Shown here: one piece after another, positions 1 through 13,400 of the stretch
Layout of the letters: each line of letters opens with the position of its first letter
Numbering within the stretch: the stretch's first letter is position 1
Source: Oreocharis arfaki
Taxonomy: Eukaryota > Chordata > Aves > Passeriformes > Paramythiidae
DNA: 64,000 nucleotides
Direction of reading: 5' to 3'
Assembly: GCA_013398015.1 (NCBI GenBank)
Contig: VZRR01007716.1
Location: 361,729-425,728, forward strand
Program-made: the position numbers and the translations under genes
Notes under the pieces: generated by a model
Databases searched by the model: none
What the model was told of the DNA's origin: nothing
What the model saw: the letters and a program-made list of their open reading frames with translations, nothing else

Positions 1-150
1 ACTGTGCCATATTATAGTCATAATTCGCCCATGAATTTAACAAAGATGAAAAACACCTTAATTGCTGGCTATTATTTCTAATAGAACAATAAAATGTGCA
101 ACTATTATTATATTACAAGTTTTATCTAAATTCTTAACTTTGCTATTTTG

Positions 151-236
151 TTTATTGAAACCAACAACAATTAACACGATTAAAAAGATCTAGAATATTC
201 ATTTTCGGTCAATTCTAAAGTAAAAGCAAATTTATT
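151..236 (-). promoter_or_regulatory. candidate polyadenylation signals (two minus-strand AATAAA)
   Basis: The plus strand has TTTATT at 151-156 and 231-236, which reads AATAAA in the direction of GABRB2 transcription, about 2.9 kb past the stop codon. The distance would suit a long beta-2 3' UTR. AT-rich DNA makes chance hexamers common. Confidence 0.25.
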
Positions 237-1853
237 CTAGTTTACCTGGAGGGTAGCACACATAGCAAACCCCGTATCTCAAGTACATTGGCATCATTTG
301 TCACTTTCACTCAAGTATCTCAGGAGTGAGTGCTCACCTTGGGCTCGAGTTATTCATTTTCCTTGACAGTGCCTCACCAGCCTTTCTCACCCCCATCTTT
401 TTATATCACAGTGTTAAGCCTTAGTACAAAATGATAGAATCTTTCACTAATTTTACACATCACATTAATAGCCAGAAGGACATAGTAAAAGCAAAAGTGC
501 TTCTTCCCCACAGATAATTTATCTTTCCTAGTGACACCTGAGCAGAATCCATACATGTTCTTTCACTCTCTGAATAGCAACATCAGAGAGTATTATGGCT
601 TGTACTAGCTTCAGAAAAGTGAATGTGCAGTTCTGGGATTCGATCTCTGTGGTTTCTGTAATAGCTGAAGCAGTTACCAATGCAGAGAGCCAACACATTC
701 CCTGTAAGGTTTTATATTTGATGTGTATCAACCACAGACAGGCTGTGAGCTCCCTGCAGTCACACCCTGCTTCTGTGAAACAAAAAAGGGAGCTGGCAGC
801 AATTTCTGAAACGAAGGAAAAGCCTGTACAGAAGAATACTATAAGACTGCTTTCATTTAGGATAATTAATACAATTTTTAAAGAACGGACTTTGAAGAGA
901 AATACTTAATTTTGATGTGGCTCCATTTCTTAAAACTGGGAAAAAATTACAACCTCACTCATACCTATCAGCTGAAATCCCAAGTGCATCTACAAAGGTT
1001 ATTCCGTTATGCATGAAATGCAGTCACAAATTACATATGTGAACAAAGAGCAAAATTTTGATTTGGAAAGCTAATCACATGAGGAAAACTTGTGTCTACA
1101 TATTGCAGAGTTTGAGCCTGGAGGCAGTGTGTGAATGTACACAACTTCCTGGCAGGTGGGGTGTATTGCAAATCCTATCTCAGGTTCTGAAACTATCCTC
1201 TCTCATTTGAACCAGCAATAAGCATGTGAAGTGCTCAAAAAAAGAAGTTGGAATAGTTGCCTATTAGTTCCCAGAACGATTCTCCTCCTATTACTGTCAT
1301 TCACTGTCAAATGGAATGGGGGGGAGGGGGGGGACAAAAATAAAACCACAAAAACTTGTAAGAAAATTACTCTTTTAAAGTAAGAAAAAAATTTAAAAAT
1401 ATTTTATAAAAAATATTCTAAATAAATTTTTCAGTACCCTGAAAAAACCCTTATACTCTCTAGTTTCTTTCAAGAATTTGTACATGGATGAGAGGTAGTA
1501 TGGATGCAACAGATGTAGCTTTTGCTTCTTGAAACATTGTGTCAAACAATACTGGGGATCTGATCTAGTAAAAGCCATCAAGAATTTTTACTTTTTATAC
1601 AGTCCTTGTGACTGCTGTTTCCATTACAAAAAAAGTTCCACTGTGGAATGAGTGACAAAATTTTGTCTAAAATTTTTTTTTCTATTCTATTTTGCCTGTA
1701 TAAATTAAGCTCAATGGAATGAAAAAACCTCAACTTTTTAATTCAAGAAGCTCCCCAAAGAAAAACTGAAATTTTCTAGTTTTTCAATGGAAATCATCCT
1801 AAAGTAGGAAACATTCAAGAGTGTACTTAAACTCTTAAAGTGATTGCGACCAA

Positions 1854-1859
1854 TTTATT
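1854..1859 (-). promoter_or_regulatory. candidate polyadenylation signal
   Basis: Minus-strand AATAAA about 1.26 kb past the GABRB2 stop codon. It could serve a shorter transcript form; there is no further support. Confidence 0.25.
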
Positions 1860-2112
1860 TCCTTTAGTACAGTGCATTAAGGAAAATAAAAAGTGAAATG
1901 GTATTGCCTAATCCAGACTGAGAAAACACCCTGTCAGTACTTCTTGTACAGAAATACACATGCTCAGATCTCAGCTGCTGAAAGAGGTACAGAACCTTCA
2001 GCCAACAGCAGGAAGCATAATGCTGGAAAGATGCAGACTTGGAAGAAATCACACAACTCCACACGACTATTTCAGACTAAGGTATGTACAACTGACAACA
2101 TTCATCTGCACA

Positions 2113-2155
2113 GTGTATATGTGTATATATAGATACATGTATACACATACACACT
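2113..2155. repeat. TG/TA/CA microsatellite
   Basis: Alternating pyrimidine-purine repeat of GTATAT, ATACAT and ACACAT units. It lies in the presumed 3' UTR, so it may be transcribed. Confidence 0.85.
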
Positions 2156-3116
2156 CTTTTATGTATATGCAGTCTCCTGTCTCCTTGCCCCTGCACTTTA
2201 TAATTGTGCTCTCGCTCTCCCTGCCCTAGAGAAAGGGAGGGCACCACTGGCTTCCTTCAGCCATCTACGGAATTACTATTTGGGCAACCATTTTTGGCAC
2301 TTTGGACAGATGATTCCCTTTCCCCAACATGACCCAACAGCATCTACCCATTCAGTGCTGATGCATTTTTATACCATCCCTACATTCCTCTATTGATCCC
2401 AAACACAGCCACTGTGACTGTGAGCATATGTTCTCTCTTTAAAATACAAACAAAACTAGTGCTTCTTGCTTCAGCTTCTGTGCAAACACCCAACCCCAAT
2501 ATTATCAGTCAAAGGTTTAGTTCTTTCAATAAATAAAAGGAAATTCCTGAATGTGGTTGGGAAACCTCTGACCATTATCATCTTGGAAAGATGATAGGCA
2601 CTACTTGTTTTCAAGTTTACATGTTTAAAAAGTAAAGTGTGTGTGTTTCATAAGCATGATAACTCAGTACACTCTCCGAAGTGTAGGTGCATGCCTTGGA
2701 TATGCAGTTTCCCAAGGAATGACATGTACTGCTGTTGAAATTAAAACTTGTCTCTCAAATGCTGCTCTGTAATTTGTACCACTAAGCTCAAATGGCCATT
2801 AATAAAACAAAAAGGAGGAAAAAAAAAGAGTGAGGGACAATGAGACAAGTGATTTTCAAAACCCAATTTGCCTTTACACTCAAAATGCTCTTATGTTTTG
2901 ATAAGGGGATATGCCCATACTGCAACTTAACATATAAACATATCTGTTTACCAGATCCAAACAAAACATTATAAAAACAGACCATAGAGTGGGCCAGCAA
3001 CTAAGGTGTTTTAAAGTAACTTTTTGTCCTGAATAGAATTTTTCTAAGTCCCACTTTTGGCTGTACAACCGATTTGAAGAGAAATCCAGTTCTTGTTTCC
3101 TGTGTGGCTTTGTTTC

Positions 3117-3464
3117 TTAGTTCACATAGTAAAGCCAATAGATAATATTGAAGAAGGAAAAAACAACAGGGAAGAATATGCGAGACCATCGATCTATGGC
3201 ATTGACATCAGTCAAATCAGGGATGGTGATTTTCAGTTGGGATGCACGTCTCCGTAGCCTGCTTTTCTTCTGTGCCACGTGTCGCTCCAGGGCGTTGCGG
3301 CCGAAGCTGTGTCTGGGCAAACCGGCTTTCCGGTACTGGATGCTCGAAGTGTCATAGGCCAGCATTGTGCTCCTAGGGTCCCCAAGCCCCATCACAGCTT
3401 CGGAGGCAGCCATCTCGTTTTTAATTTCAAGTGTGCTCAACAAAATATTTTCATGTGCATCCAT
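3117..3464 (-). CDS. GABRB2: GABRB2 terminal coding exon: M3-M4 cytoplasmic loop, TM4 and stop
   Basis: This exon encodes the last 115 residues of the GABA-A receptor beta-2 subunit, a pentameric ligand-gated chloride channel of the postsynaptic membrane. The minus strand reads from a T-rich acceptor ending in TTTACAG (AG at 3466-3465) into MDAHENILLSTLEIKNEM, then the beta-2-specific loop segment GLPRHSFGRNALERH, the basic motif RLRRRASQLK, the conserved IPDLTDVNAIDRWSR, and TM4 (FFPVVFSFFNIIYWLYYVN) ending at TAA (3119-3117). The serine in RRRAS corresponds to the known kinase site Ser410 of mammalian beta-2, and this basic stretch is where AP2 and kinase regulation is described for beta subunits. 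The loop sequence separates beta-2 from beta-1 and beta-3. The exon enters in phase 0, so it joins directly to the AAG lysine codon ending the exon at 20347. Plus-strand reading frames over this span are antisense shadows. Confidence 0.97.
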   Translation of the reverse strand: MDAHENILLSTLEIKNEMAASEAVMGLGDPRSTMLAYDTSSIQYRKAGLPRHSFGRNALERHVAQKKSRLRRRASQLKITIPDLTDVNAIDRWSRIFFPVVFSFFNIIYWLYYVN

Positions 3465-6448
3465 CTGTAAAAAATAAGAAAGCAGATTTAGCAGGAGAGA
3501 AAGGAAGCCCAGTCAGTTGCAAACTGAAGCCATGCTGATAAGGGCCATATCTAACATTACTAATATATTGGATGTCAGCCTAAAAGACTTTAAGCATAGC
3601 TGTGATTATATTTATTATCATTTATTTGTGAGCTCAAGGAGAAATAGGGCCAGTATAGTATAATGTAATAAATGGTATTTCCCCAGACCCAATATTCAGC
3701 AAGCACAAGCAATACCTGGGAACAGAGGACACACTCAGCTCCTGAAAGTGGGATTAGGCCACTGGGTAGGATATCTGGGGCAAATACTGAATTTTACAGG
3801 GGTTTTGGAAGGAAATTAAATAGAAAAGAATCTGCTTTGTTTATTTTTTCTTCTTTCAAATGAAAGCTTTTGCTGTGACATAAACTTCCAGTATTCTCAA
3901 GCTCTGTCTGCCTCTATGAATGAGGTACAGAGCACTGCACAAGAGAATGCACATTTTAGGTCCCCATATTCCAAAAAGGAGTGCTGGTTACTTGGGGTAA
4001 GGCAATGGCATAGTATAACTATAGCTATGTGGAAACTCCATCCTCCAGTGCTAATAAATTTCATAAATACAGTGCATGCTGTGGAGACCTCGCTGCTGGA
4101 ATGGCAGAGATCTGCAATTTCAGGCAAGGAAAAATATACACAGAATGTAATCACACCAAATGTACATTGAACAGTTGTTTCAATGGGTAGATTTAGCTAA
4201 TATGCATTCTTAAAGGCAATTCAGTGAAAAAAATATTAAAGCAATATTGTAAAGAATCCCCTTAGACAATCAAGAGGATTTCAAAGATAAGGAACTAAAT
4301 TCTGCTCTTGGACCATCAGGAGTAGATCTGGAGTGTGGCAGGAGATTTTAAAAAGAATCCATTTATAGAAAACAAAAGTTATTTAGGAAGTTCTAATTCT
4401 TCTCAGCCTTCCCTCTAAGTATGTATTTTGAATTGTGTGATAACAGATTATAATTAAATAAAAGCACTTTAAAAACAAGAATAACTAACGAGAAGCTAAT
4501 TAATTACACTGAATTGGTAATGGCAGCACAGATATACTCTGGGCCAAATAAGAGAAAAAATTGTCCCAGAACTCCTTTAAGAATAACTCAGCCACATTAT
4601 TAATTTATCATGTAAAGAATATATTCTATGATTATTACTCAAAGTGCAAAAACTGTGACTTTTGTGGATTTCTAAACAATAACAGGGTATTAGTGTATTC
4701 TATAATACTTAGAAACCAGCTGTCAGCAGGAGGTACCTCCCTGCACTGCCCAGTGCAGACTGTATTTGCCATTATTAAACTTCCTATGTAATATTTACCA
4801 TGGCAAGGTAAGAGAACTGGGTTTAAACCAGTTGCTTTTTAGTAGCACCCCCTGCACAATGTTATGAACTGAGAAATCAGATGCTCACAAAGGTACTTTG
4901 GACCTACTGAAACACTGTCATTTGAGTGAGTACATCTGTTCAAGTGATGCACAAAACCTGGCATTGCTGACATGCCAGATTTCCCTCTCTCACTTTTTTC
5001 CCCCCGATATGTGTGAGTTTGCACCCTTCTAGTTTCATTATATTTTAGTTTTAAGTCAGATGCCATGACTCAATGTTAAACAGCCAAAATCTTTAATTTT
5101 TCTTTGCTTTCCATCAAAGGATGGAAATGATCCACATGAAATTTTTGAAATTCCTAGTGTGTTATGGAGATCAATCTTTACTTGAAAAGCACTGGAAAAA
5201 TGGGAAGGTTGAGCTGGAACTCAAGAAAAATTCCTTTAAGAACTCTGTAGCATGATATTGAGCATAGTGAGGGAACACTGCTTCTATCCAGGAAGGCCAT
5301 CAAATCGCTTCTCATCTGCATCAGACAAAACTAAGGTAAAAGTAGTATTCTGCTATTGCAATACCAACAAAAGCATGTATCTGCAAAAGCTTTCAAATAG
5401 ATCTATGAAACTTCTCAGGATGGATTTCAAACAGTTTTTTCTAATGAGTGCATTTATTTAGAAAATTCTTTTGTGATTTTTGGGGTAAAATGAAACAGGA
5501 CTCATTTTTCTTATTAGATCTGAGACCAACCATAAGACTCTCAGGGTCCTAAAAATAAAACAATTAATTTCAGGCACTTGGCATTTATTGATCCCAAAAT
5601 GTCTACCACAAGAGGTAAGTTTCCTACATGAAGGGTGCAAAGTCATTTGGAAACTACATTTTCTGTATTTTCATAGCACCTCAAGAAAAGAAGTTTTAGT
5701 TCCAGTGACATCAGGGGAAGTTTGAGATAACACCCACTAATGTAATGGGTTTACCCCTTAGCCCAGAGCCTGGGTTATTTTCACCTCAGTGTTGTGCATT
5801 CTAGGATACTATTTTTGGACAGATTTTAGGGCCAACAAATTTTTTCACATCTTAAATCTTCTTAGGATGAATCTACTTTAACCTTTTTATCCTTTTGATC
5901 TGCAATGATATTAGAAATTTGAGTGTTCTTTACATATATGCATACATTCTATGCAACACACATGCAAGAAAGGCTATTTTAGTCTGCTAGAGTTAGACAT
6001 GTTTCAGCAACATATCACTCCAGTTAACTTTTTTTTCTTGATGCAACATGCTGCAGATATCTGATAATCTTGGAAGCAGTTAGTAAGATTAGTGATGCTG
6101 GGCAGAAAAAACATTAAGCAATATTCTAAACTATCTTCTAGAGCAAAATGTCTTCTTCCGTACATATCACACTCATATCAGAGTTGAATCACAGCATTTT
6201 TCAATATTTCAAGACTTTTCATAAGAAATAATGCAAGATACAGTAAATATTAGTGATGGGCGAACCTGCAAGTGTTACAATACCCAGGTAAACACCACAA
6301 AGTTCAGGTGTTTCTTGAGCACTAATTTGACTCTCTTGCATCTGGAACAATGAATTGAACATAAGAATAATTTCATTTTTTCATGGTATTTTGAATTTCC
6401 AACCCAAAGGAACTCCCAAGGTTCCAGTCCAGAAGTACAAATGAATGT

Positions 6449-6479
6449 GAGGGAGGAAGGGAGGAAGGGAGGAAGGGAA
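6449..6479. repeat. (GGAA/GGGA)n purine microsatellite
   Basis: Roughly seven tandem GGAA/GGGA-type units in a 31-base all-purine run. Confidence 0.85.
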
Positions 6480-6599
6480 TTAACTCTTCAACCTTTGACA
6501 AAAGGTTCCCTGTCAGATTAGAGAGAGCTTGGTTTTTTCACCAAGTAGATTCGCCCAACTCTAACTAAAACATGCTTTTGTAACGAAGTGATGCCTGAG

Positions 6600-6960
6600 A
6601 TAGAATGACAGTGAACTAATTTATTGTAAACAGCACCACCCATTCAAAAGGATCCCAAAGCGCTTTACAAGCATTAGAAAGAAGAACCACTTCACTTCCC
6701 AGTGAAGCACAATCACCTCTGAGGTGAAATGTGGTGACTAACAATGCAGAACAACACACTTTATTTTAGTTGAGGAAATGGAGAATGTTGTAGCCAATTG
6801 AAACTATGGGGTGGGTGAGTGGTGGTGGGAAATGTTGGGTAAGCAGAACAGTTACATAAATTGGTATTTGGCCAGTTCCTTGGAGTTGAGATGACCACAC
6901 TATAAAAAAGTGCTATGGGATCTTTAATGACCATAAGCTGTCAAGACCTGAATTTTAAGT
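6600..6960 (+). repeat. old interspersed repeat, family not named
   Basis: Two blocks look like an ancient dispersed element common in sauropsid DNA: CCCAAAGCGCTTTACAAGCA near 6654, and CTATGGGATCTTTAATGACC followed by GTCAAGACCTG near 6912-6950. I recall these blocks in this order and spacing in reptile and bird repeats, with wording partly shared with MIR-like cores. The sequence between is diverged. There is no open frame. A consensus search is needed to name it. Confidence 0.45.
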
Positions 6961-9900
6961 CTCTGAGGATAAAAACATTAGAAAACAATGAAAGATACCT
7001 TTGTTGAATACATTTCTGGACAATGATATGTGCCAATTATTCTTCTGTCCTGTAAGTTAATAAAATCAAGACCAGTTTCCTTAGAGATAAGGCAGCTATT
7101 ATCTTTCATTTAAAATTAAAGCACTGTAGGGTAATAGTAGGACAAGTAATTAAAATATGTAAGGACCTCTAAGCCACCAATTAGCATAGGTACATTCTGG
7201 CTTCAGAGGTGCAATTACTGCCTTGCTCTGCTTCTCAAGGTAACAATGTTGTGATGTAAATGTATTTTTTCCAACTGGTCATTTGACCAAGGAAGATATG
7301 ATGATATGAAAACAATTATTAAAATTATTCTGGGGGGAAAGTAAGTGTAAAAGTGGTTTCAAAAGGAGGTGGAAGAAGGTTAAAAAGATTTCTTGGTGCT
7401 GAAGGATTGTTCAACCATAGAACTAGACCCTTTATGGTGAACAGGAGAGTTCAAACTTAATGGAGAAATTCCCAGGGACGAGAAAGGAAAGGAGGATGAA
7501 GATGAAGGAAAAGCAGCAGCAAGTATTATGGAAATAAAAGGTGAAAGCAGAAGTGGAGGAGAAATGACCAGAGCTCAGCAACCATGCAAGACACTGGGGT
7601 TTCTATAAACCAATCTTAAATGTGAATGACAAAATACATGATGCAAATGATATTCATTTATAGGTCCAGGTCAAACAGAAGAAAAGCTGACTCTGGAGCC
7701 GTGAAAGAAGCCATGACTTTTTTGATGGTCTCAAACAAAGGGAATAGAGAGGAAAGCATAGAATTGTTACCATTATATATTCTTCCTGATACCTAGAAAC
7801 TCCAAAATGATGGCTTTAGGAGGAATTACTCTTACACTAATACATTAGCAAATGTAGAATACAAGGATATTACAACTCCCACACACATTCATTAGGAATC
7901 CTCCAAGAATGACCAGACCTCTGAAATTATTAACTTTCAATAAATCAGCTCCTTGGTGATTATGCTCTGCTGTTGCGCCAAATACAGTTTTATAATATGA
8001 GAGAAATTTATATTGATGAATTGAAAAGATATAACATTGACACTTCTCCTTTCTCATACACTGTTCATTTTCACCTGTAACCTTCAACTACAGGCAGGAA
8101 CTGATGGCTCATTTTATGGTAGAATGGCTCAGAAACCATATATAAAATAGTAGGGATGGAATTTCTGACAGAAAAACCCTTTGAAACAAAACAGTTGTAA
8201 ATTGAAAAAAAAAATCTTTTTGTTAAGTAGAACTGCCATTAGAAAAAACCAAAAATCTGGTGAGCTAAACCATGAAGTCTAAACTGGAAGTACTCTATTA
8301 CAAAGATTAAAACTTGAAATTTAGGATTTATATGTCCTGTGAACTGACATTATTAAGAAATGAAGACAGAAATAAAGATCCCTTTCTTAATGCAGACTTA
8401 CATGACATGCCTAGATATATAATTTGATTTGTTATAGATAAAGACCTTACTATCTATAGCAGAGTTTCCCACCTCTTAAAAGCTGAGGTTTGCTTGGAAA
8501 ACAAGTAACATCCCATTCCTGACTAGTCACAGTAGCTCTAGCAAGATCAGGTGAAAGTATGGCATGCACTTTACACGTAATAGGGATCTTCCACCTCATC
8601 AGCAAGGTTTGACCTATTGAGTGGGAACCACTGAGCTCTGGGGATTGCCCTGACTACACAGGCAATGTGTGGGAGGTCGATAGCTCTGTGTAAGCTGCTG
8701 CTGGGTTCACCCTGGAAGAAAAAACAATTGATGATTTTCAAAGGGCACCTGCCTAAAGCAATACTGGTATTTTTGACAAGATAAGCCAATCTGCTGAGAT
8801 AAAGCTATAGAAATTTGTAAGACACAAATGCCTAATATTTCAAAATATCCATATGTGAAACAATGTCTTTAACAATGCAACAAACTCTGCGTTTCCATTG
8901 TCTGTACAAAACTCAATTTACTGCCACTACTGCAGCTACTGCTTATGAAACCAGGCTAGCATGCATTGTTATACACCTAAGATTTGGGTCAGGCTGTAAA
9001 GAATGCAGTTAGAGGACAGTAAAATTGGGTAGACTTGTAACTTCAGGTTGCTTTGTTTGGTTTCAGGTCAGAAAATTCAGAGAAACTCTGCAGATTACAG
9101 AAGGATTTTCTTCAGGTTCTTGAGCTTTTTAAAGACTAAAAATCTAAGCACACCCTGCCCCCCTAAGAAATCTGTCAGAGTTTAAAAAAAAAAAAAGGTG
9201 TGGAAAAAAATACAAGTTCTAAACATGGAGCTTTAACATTGCTCTAATTCTTGTAAATCAGTTTCCAGATACCCAGTTTTATCTTCTGATATATGAGACT
9301 TCTTATTTATTATCTTCAGTAACACATCAGTAAATCAGTTGCAAGAACTGTAGGATTGTGGAGAAATGGTTGAAAATGTAACTTCCTGTTGTTATCCATT
9401 ACTTAAACATAAGATTCTGTATTTAAGGCACTGAAGAACGAGTGCCCAGATAAAGTGTGAGAGGCTAAAGCATCTTTGGTTTGATGACATTTGAATAACA
9501 CACATGAAATATGAACTTGTTCAAACTGCTGCACAGAATCCAACGAGCTTGAAGTTTATATCAACATCTTCTCAAATACAATTTTCAGCAATAATTTTTT
9601 TAACTACTAAGACACTTAGGAAGAAGCAAAGGCAAGTGATCTGGAACAGAAGACTTCTGGGGTGGCAATTAACAACAGCTTAAATCCTACTGTTTCACAA
9701 AACCCAAGGTGTTAGACAGTCCAGATTCTTACTAATACTGCTCTGATGAAGTTATTTTAACAAAGAAATAACAAATATCTTCCCATTTACAAGTATACAA
9801 TTAATTTTCTTGAAGATAATAAAAATGAAGAATACATCAGCAAGAACCTGCATCTTAAAAGCTGCTCTCTTCCATCTGTGATAAATAAATCAAATTTGTA

Positions 9901-10423
9901 TCAAGCCTTCACGACCACCATAAGTCTTCCAATTGTGATGTCTTACGAAATATAATTTAGCAGATATATCTAGCACCAAACATCTACTACAGAAAAAGAA
10001 AAGTTGGTTATATAAGAAAGTGTCACGAAAGATAAAAAATGCATCACCACAAGTGGCAAAATTTCTTGGTATAACTTGGATATAGTTATGGTTTTAATAT
10101 ATGAAATTAACAGTAAAAATAAGGTGGTTAAGTTTTTCCTCTAGAACAGCTTCCGTAAAATATACTAAAGATGTTATTTTTCTTGTTTGAAGCCAAATAT
10201 AATTTGGAAAGAACTACACAGCACATCCTTGTCATGAGAGTGGGTGGACTGAATGGCAGTCTACCAGTTTCATCCATCTGACCGTGATATACTCACTTGT
10301 CAACAGATTTAGCCTTGTGATTTTGGGGAAGATATAATTCTTGGGCCCAGCCCAAAGACAAACATGTTCAGAGACAGCACGAGGTCCAAGGATAAAACTC
10401 TGGAGAGAAACTGCAACTAATTG

Positions 10424-10441
10424 AACAACAACAACAACAAA
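10424..10441. repeat. (AAC)n microsatellite
   Basis: Six AAC/ACA units in tandem. Confidence 0.8.
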
Positions 10442-13400
10442 AGTAAAAGAAAATTCTTGAGATTTTTCTATGGAAAAATCACTGAGAAGATTTTGTTACC
10501 AAGAAAAGAAAGATGAATTTCTAACATTTTATAACAAATTTCCAAATTAAAAAAGATCCTGAGAAGTATTTCATATGATCATAGGCACTACCGATTTAGA
10601 AGCCTAAACCAGAGACAGTTCCACAGCTATAGACACTGCAAGGTTCAGAGGACTAGTCCTGACACTATTAATATGAAAAGTCTTCTGCTTTAAAATTATG
10701 AAAAAAAAAAAAAAGCTGACAGGATTAAAACGTTCCTGCATGATTTACTTGTACACTGATAGCCTGCTTTTTTTGGAGAGAGTCTAACATTTTGTCACTC
10801 ATTTAAAAATGAGTGATAAGAATGAAGAAACTTTCTCGCCAAGACATGGTTAGTCATTTCAAATTTGTTTCTAAGTAAATTTCTGTGTATGCAAAATATA
10901 TATCAAAAAATATGTATCATTACAAAATTTATATTATACTTTAATTGTTTCTGTGTATGAATTAATTCTAGGGAAAATAAAAACTAGATTCTAGTTTTCT
11001 TCATGATGTGGGGGCTTTTTGTGTCTGTACCTTTCAATCAAACTTGAGTTCGGTTAGTTAAACACATTATAGTTTGAATACTTACAAAATACATGGATAG
11101 AAAGTGGTCCAAAAAACCCCATTACATAAAAAGAATCATTTTGTTTTAGGCTCTGTGACCTTTATTGTTGCATTCTTCAGGCCATCCACAAGTGTTAAGT
11201 TTCTGACAATCACATTACCAGAACATGGAGCTTGTTTTGAGAACACGAGCAAGGACAGGTATGTATAGCTTTTTGCACACAGCTGTAAGGTACACTAAGT
11301 TTAAGGAGAAGTCTCAATAATTGTTTACATGGGGAAGAAAACTAAATGCAAGTCTCTAACACTTCTAAAAAGAGGAATACAAACATAAGAATAAAAAAAG
11401 ACATAGAATTCCACGTACTAATACAATATTTATCACTACAGAAGTATTCTTAAAACTAGTTTCTAAGTAAGAAGAAAGATATATTCATATATAGACATAT
11501 ATTTCTCTCTATATACACATATTTGAGTTTAGGAATAATCCTACCGACCTCCTAATGTTTTCCTAAGTTACATGAAACTAACTCCCAGTGTCTGTCTATC
11601 TCCATATACAGAATTCTGGGAAAGCAGTGGAACACAAAAGAATCTATAACTAAGTGAATTTATGAAGAAACATAGGTCTTCATAGGCCAGCTTGACTGTT
11701 TCACTAAATTTAACATATGTGTAAGGAATACAAACCCTAACATGCATTAAAAAAAAAAAAGTAAGTATTCAATTTCCTCATGTCTAAATGGATGCCTCTG
11801 AATGCATCTAAATGGATGGAGTCTTGAGAATGTATTCTCATAGAAATAAAGAGGTTGACAAACAGTCACTGTAACAACATTATAATAATATTTTTACCCC
11901 TTAGTGACATCCAAGTATACATAATCCAGTGATCTCAAAATTCATGAGCACAACTAGGTTACCTTCTAGCATATACTACTTGCAGCTACAACATGTGTTT
12001 TGGGTAGAAATTTGTCAGCTCCTGGCCACTGAATTAAACCTTGACAAACTCTTTAGAGCTGACATGTTTCAGGAAATCCATTCACCAAATTCCCTAGCCA
12101 GACACACCTTCTGGACTGCAGCTTCTACATTTCTTCTACTTCACTGTACATAATTCATCTTTTTTGTGTCTTATTTCTTCACAACTTGGTATAATGACCT
12201 AAATTACACCAAGGGATTCTTTTATGAACCAAAAATTTTTTTCTGTTCAGGGTCACAGGCTGGAGATGCAGTACAAAAGCAAAGGGGATAATGTGCTTTA
12301 AACAAGTGTACAGGCACTGGTCTTACATTAATTAAATATGGCATTCAAAGGAGCGCAGCTGGAGAAAAAAGCCTCATGCAGTTGACTTGACCTTTATTCA
12401 GATGTCATGTGGAATACCAGCACAGACCATGGAAACAAATCACCTTCTGACTGCTTCTGCAAAATGCTGTGAGCTAAAACTGGAACTTCCTCAAATTTCA
12501 CTCCTATCCAAACTCTGATTTGATAAAACACAAAGAGGCTGGCCAAGCACCCTGTGCATTGCTGATTGTTTCATATTAAAGTTGCTCCTTGAGAATGCAT
12601 GAATGTAAATTTAGGAGAAAGGCTAAGCTTTATTATCTGTGCCTACTTTACTGCATGTCCTTCAATAAACTGCTGTGTAAGGAATACCTTCTGACCCTGA
12701 ATCAACAATCAGTCTTTGTGCAGCTTTACCTTTACTGCAAACAAAAGGAAAACTCTCCTTGGAGAGATAGAATGAGGATGAATTCTTTCACTGACATCTG
12801 GACAGTGGCAGCATTAGCTCCAGCAATATCGAGCAGTAAGGATTTGAGATTTGAGACTGAAATTTTAAGAGCTTCCTGTTGCCTTAGTGTTTTAATATCC
12901 TGTTCAGTTTATTAACCGAGTCTGTGCATATAACCAGTTTAAAAATCCTCTTTTTACCAAAAGCTTTTACATCTTGTTGTAAACATGTTATTTATGCTTA
13001 CTCATGTTTTATATTAGAAGTACCTCTGGTCCATAGGGTATAAAGTGCTATTCTATGTAGTAGGTACTGACTGGTTTTAGGTACCTTTGCAAAAGTTTCT
13101 TCTCCCTGAAGATGTATCATACGATTTCTTCAGATAGAAACGAACAATTGCTATGAACTGAAAAGGCCAGCAGCAAGCCAGCAGTAAATCAGTGGGGAAA
13201 TAAAGGCATTAGCCAAGCCTAATTGTTTTTGAGCATTGCATTGGAGCAAGGTCTATTATCTTGGGCCTACAGCCCTGCTAATGCATCTTCACACCACAGC
13301 CTGAAAATTGAGGAGCGTGACCTTGTCTGTTTGCAGTGCACTGAAAGCCATCACAAGCTGGCCTGCAAAAAGCCACAGGTACAGATCAGTGCATTTGCTT

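Larger units (their letters stand above)
1..3116 (-). other. GABRB2: GABRB2 3' UTR and/or downstream flank
   Basis: No conserved coding sequence is visible after the stop codon at 3117. Mammalian beta-2 transcripts have 3' UTRs several kilobases long, so part or all of this stretch may be transcribed. Minus-strand AATAAA hexamers lie at 1859-1854, 236-231 and 156-151, with an ATTAAA variant near 1742; none can be chosen from sequence alone. A TA/CA microsatellite sits at 2113-2155 and a G-rich run near 1318-1333. Short open frames here on both strands show no recognisable domain. Confidence 0.55.

Noticed and set aside
528..731. Minus-strand frame containing TTEIESQNCTF, resembling the Cys-loop end of a GABA receptor exon (EQNCTLEIES).
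   Set aside because: The order of motifs is reversed, there are no matching splice sites, and it lies downstream of the GABRB2 stop codon.
3148..3470. Plus-strand open frames over the terminal exon.
   Set aside because: Antisense shadows of conserved beta-2 coding sequence.
12707..12757. A 51-nt open window (ESFPFVCSKGKAAQRLI) after a pyrimidine-rich acceptor.
   Set aside because: The donor is GTTGAT, far from consensus, and a stronger acceptor lies inside the window.
13002..13052. An exactly 51-nt AG...GTAAGC window matching the length of the reported chicken beta-2 insert exon.
   Set aside because: The entering frame hits TAA at codon 13 and TGA at the last codon, so it cannot encode an in-frame insert.
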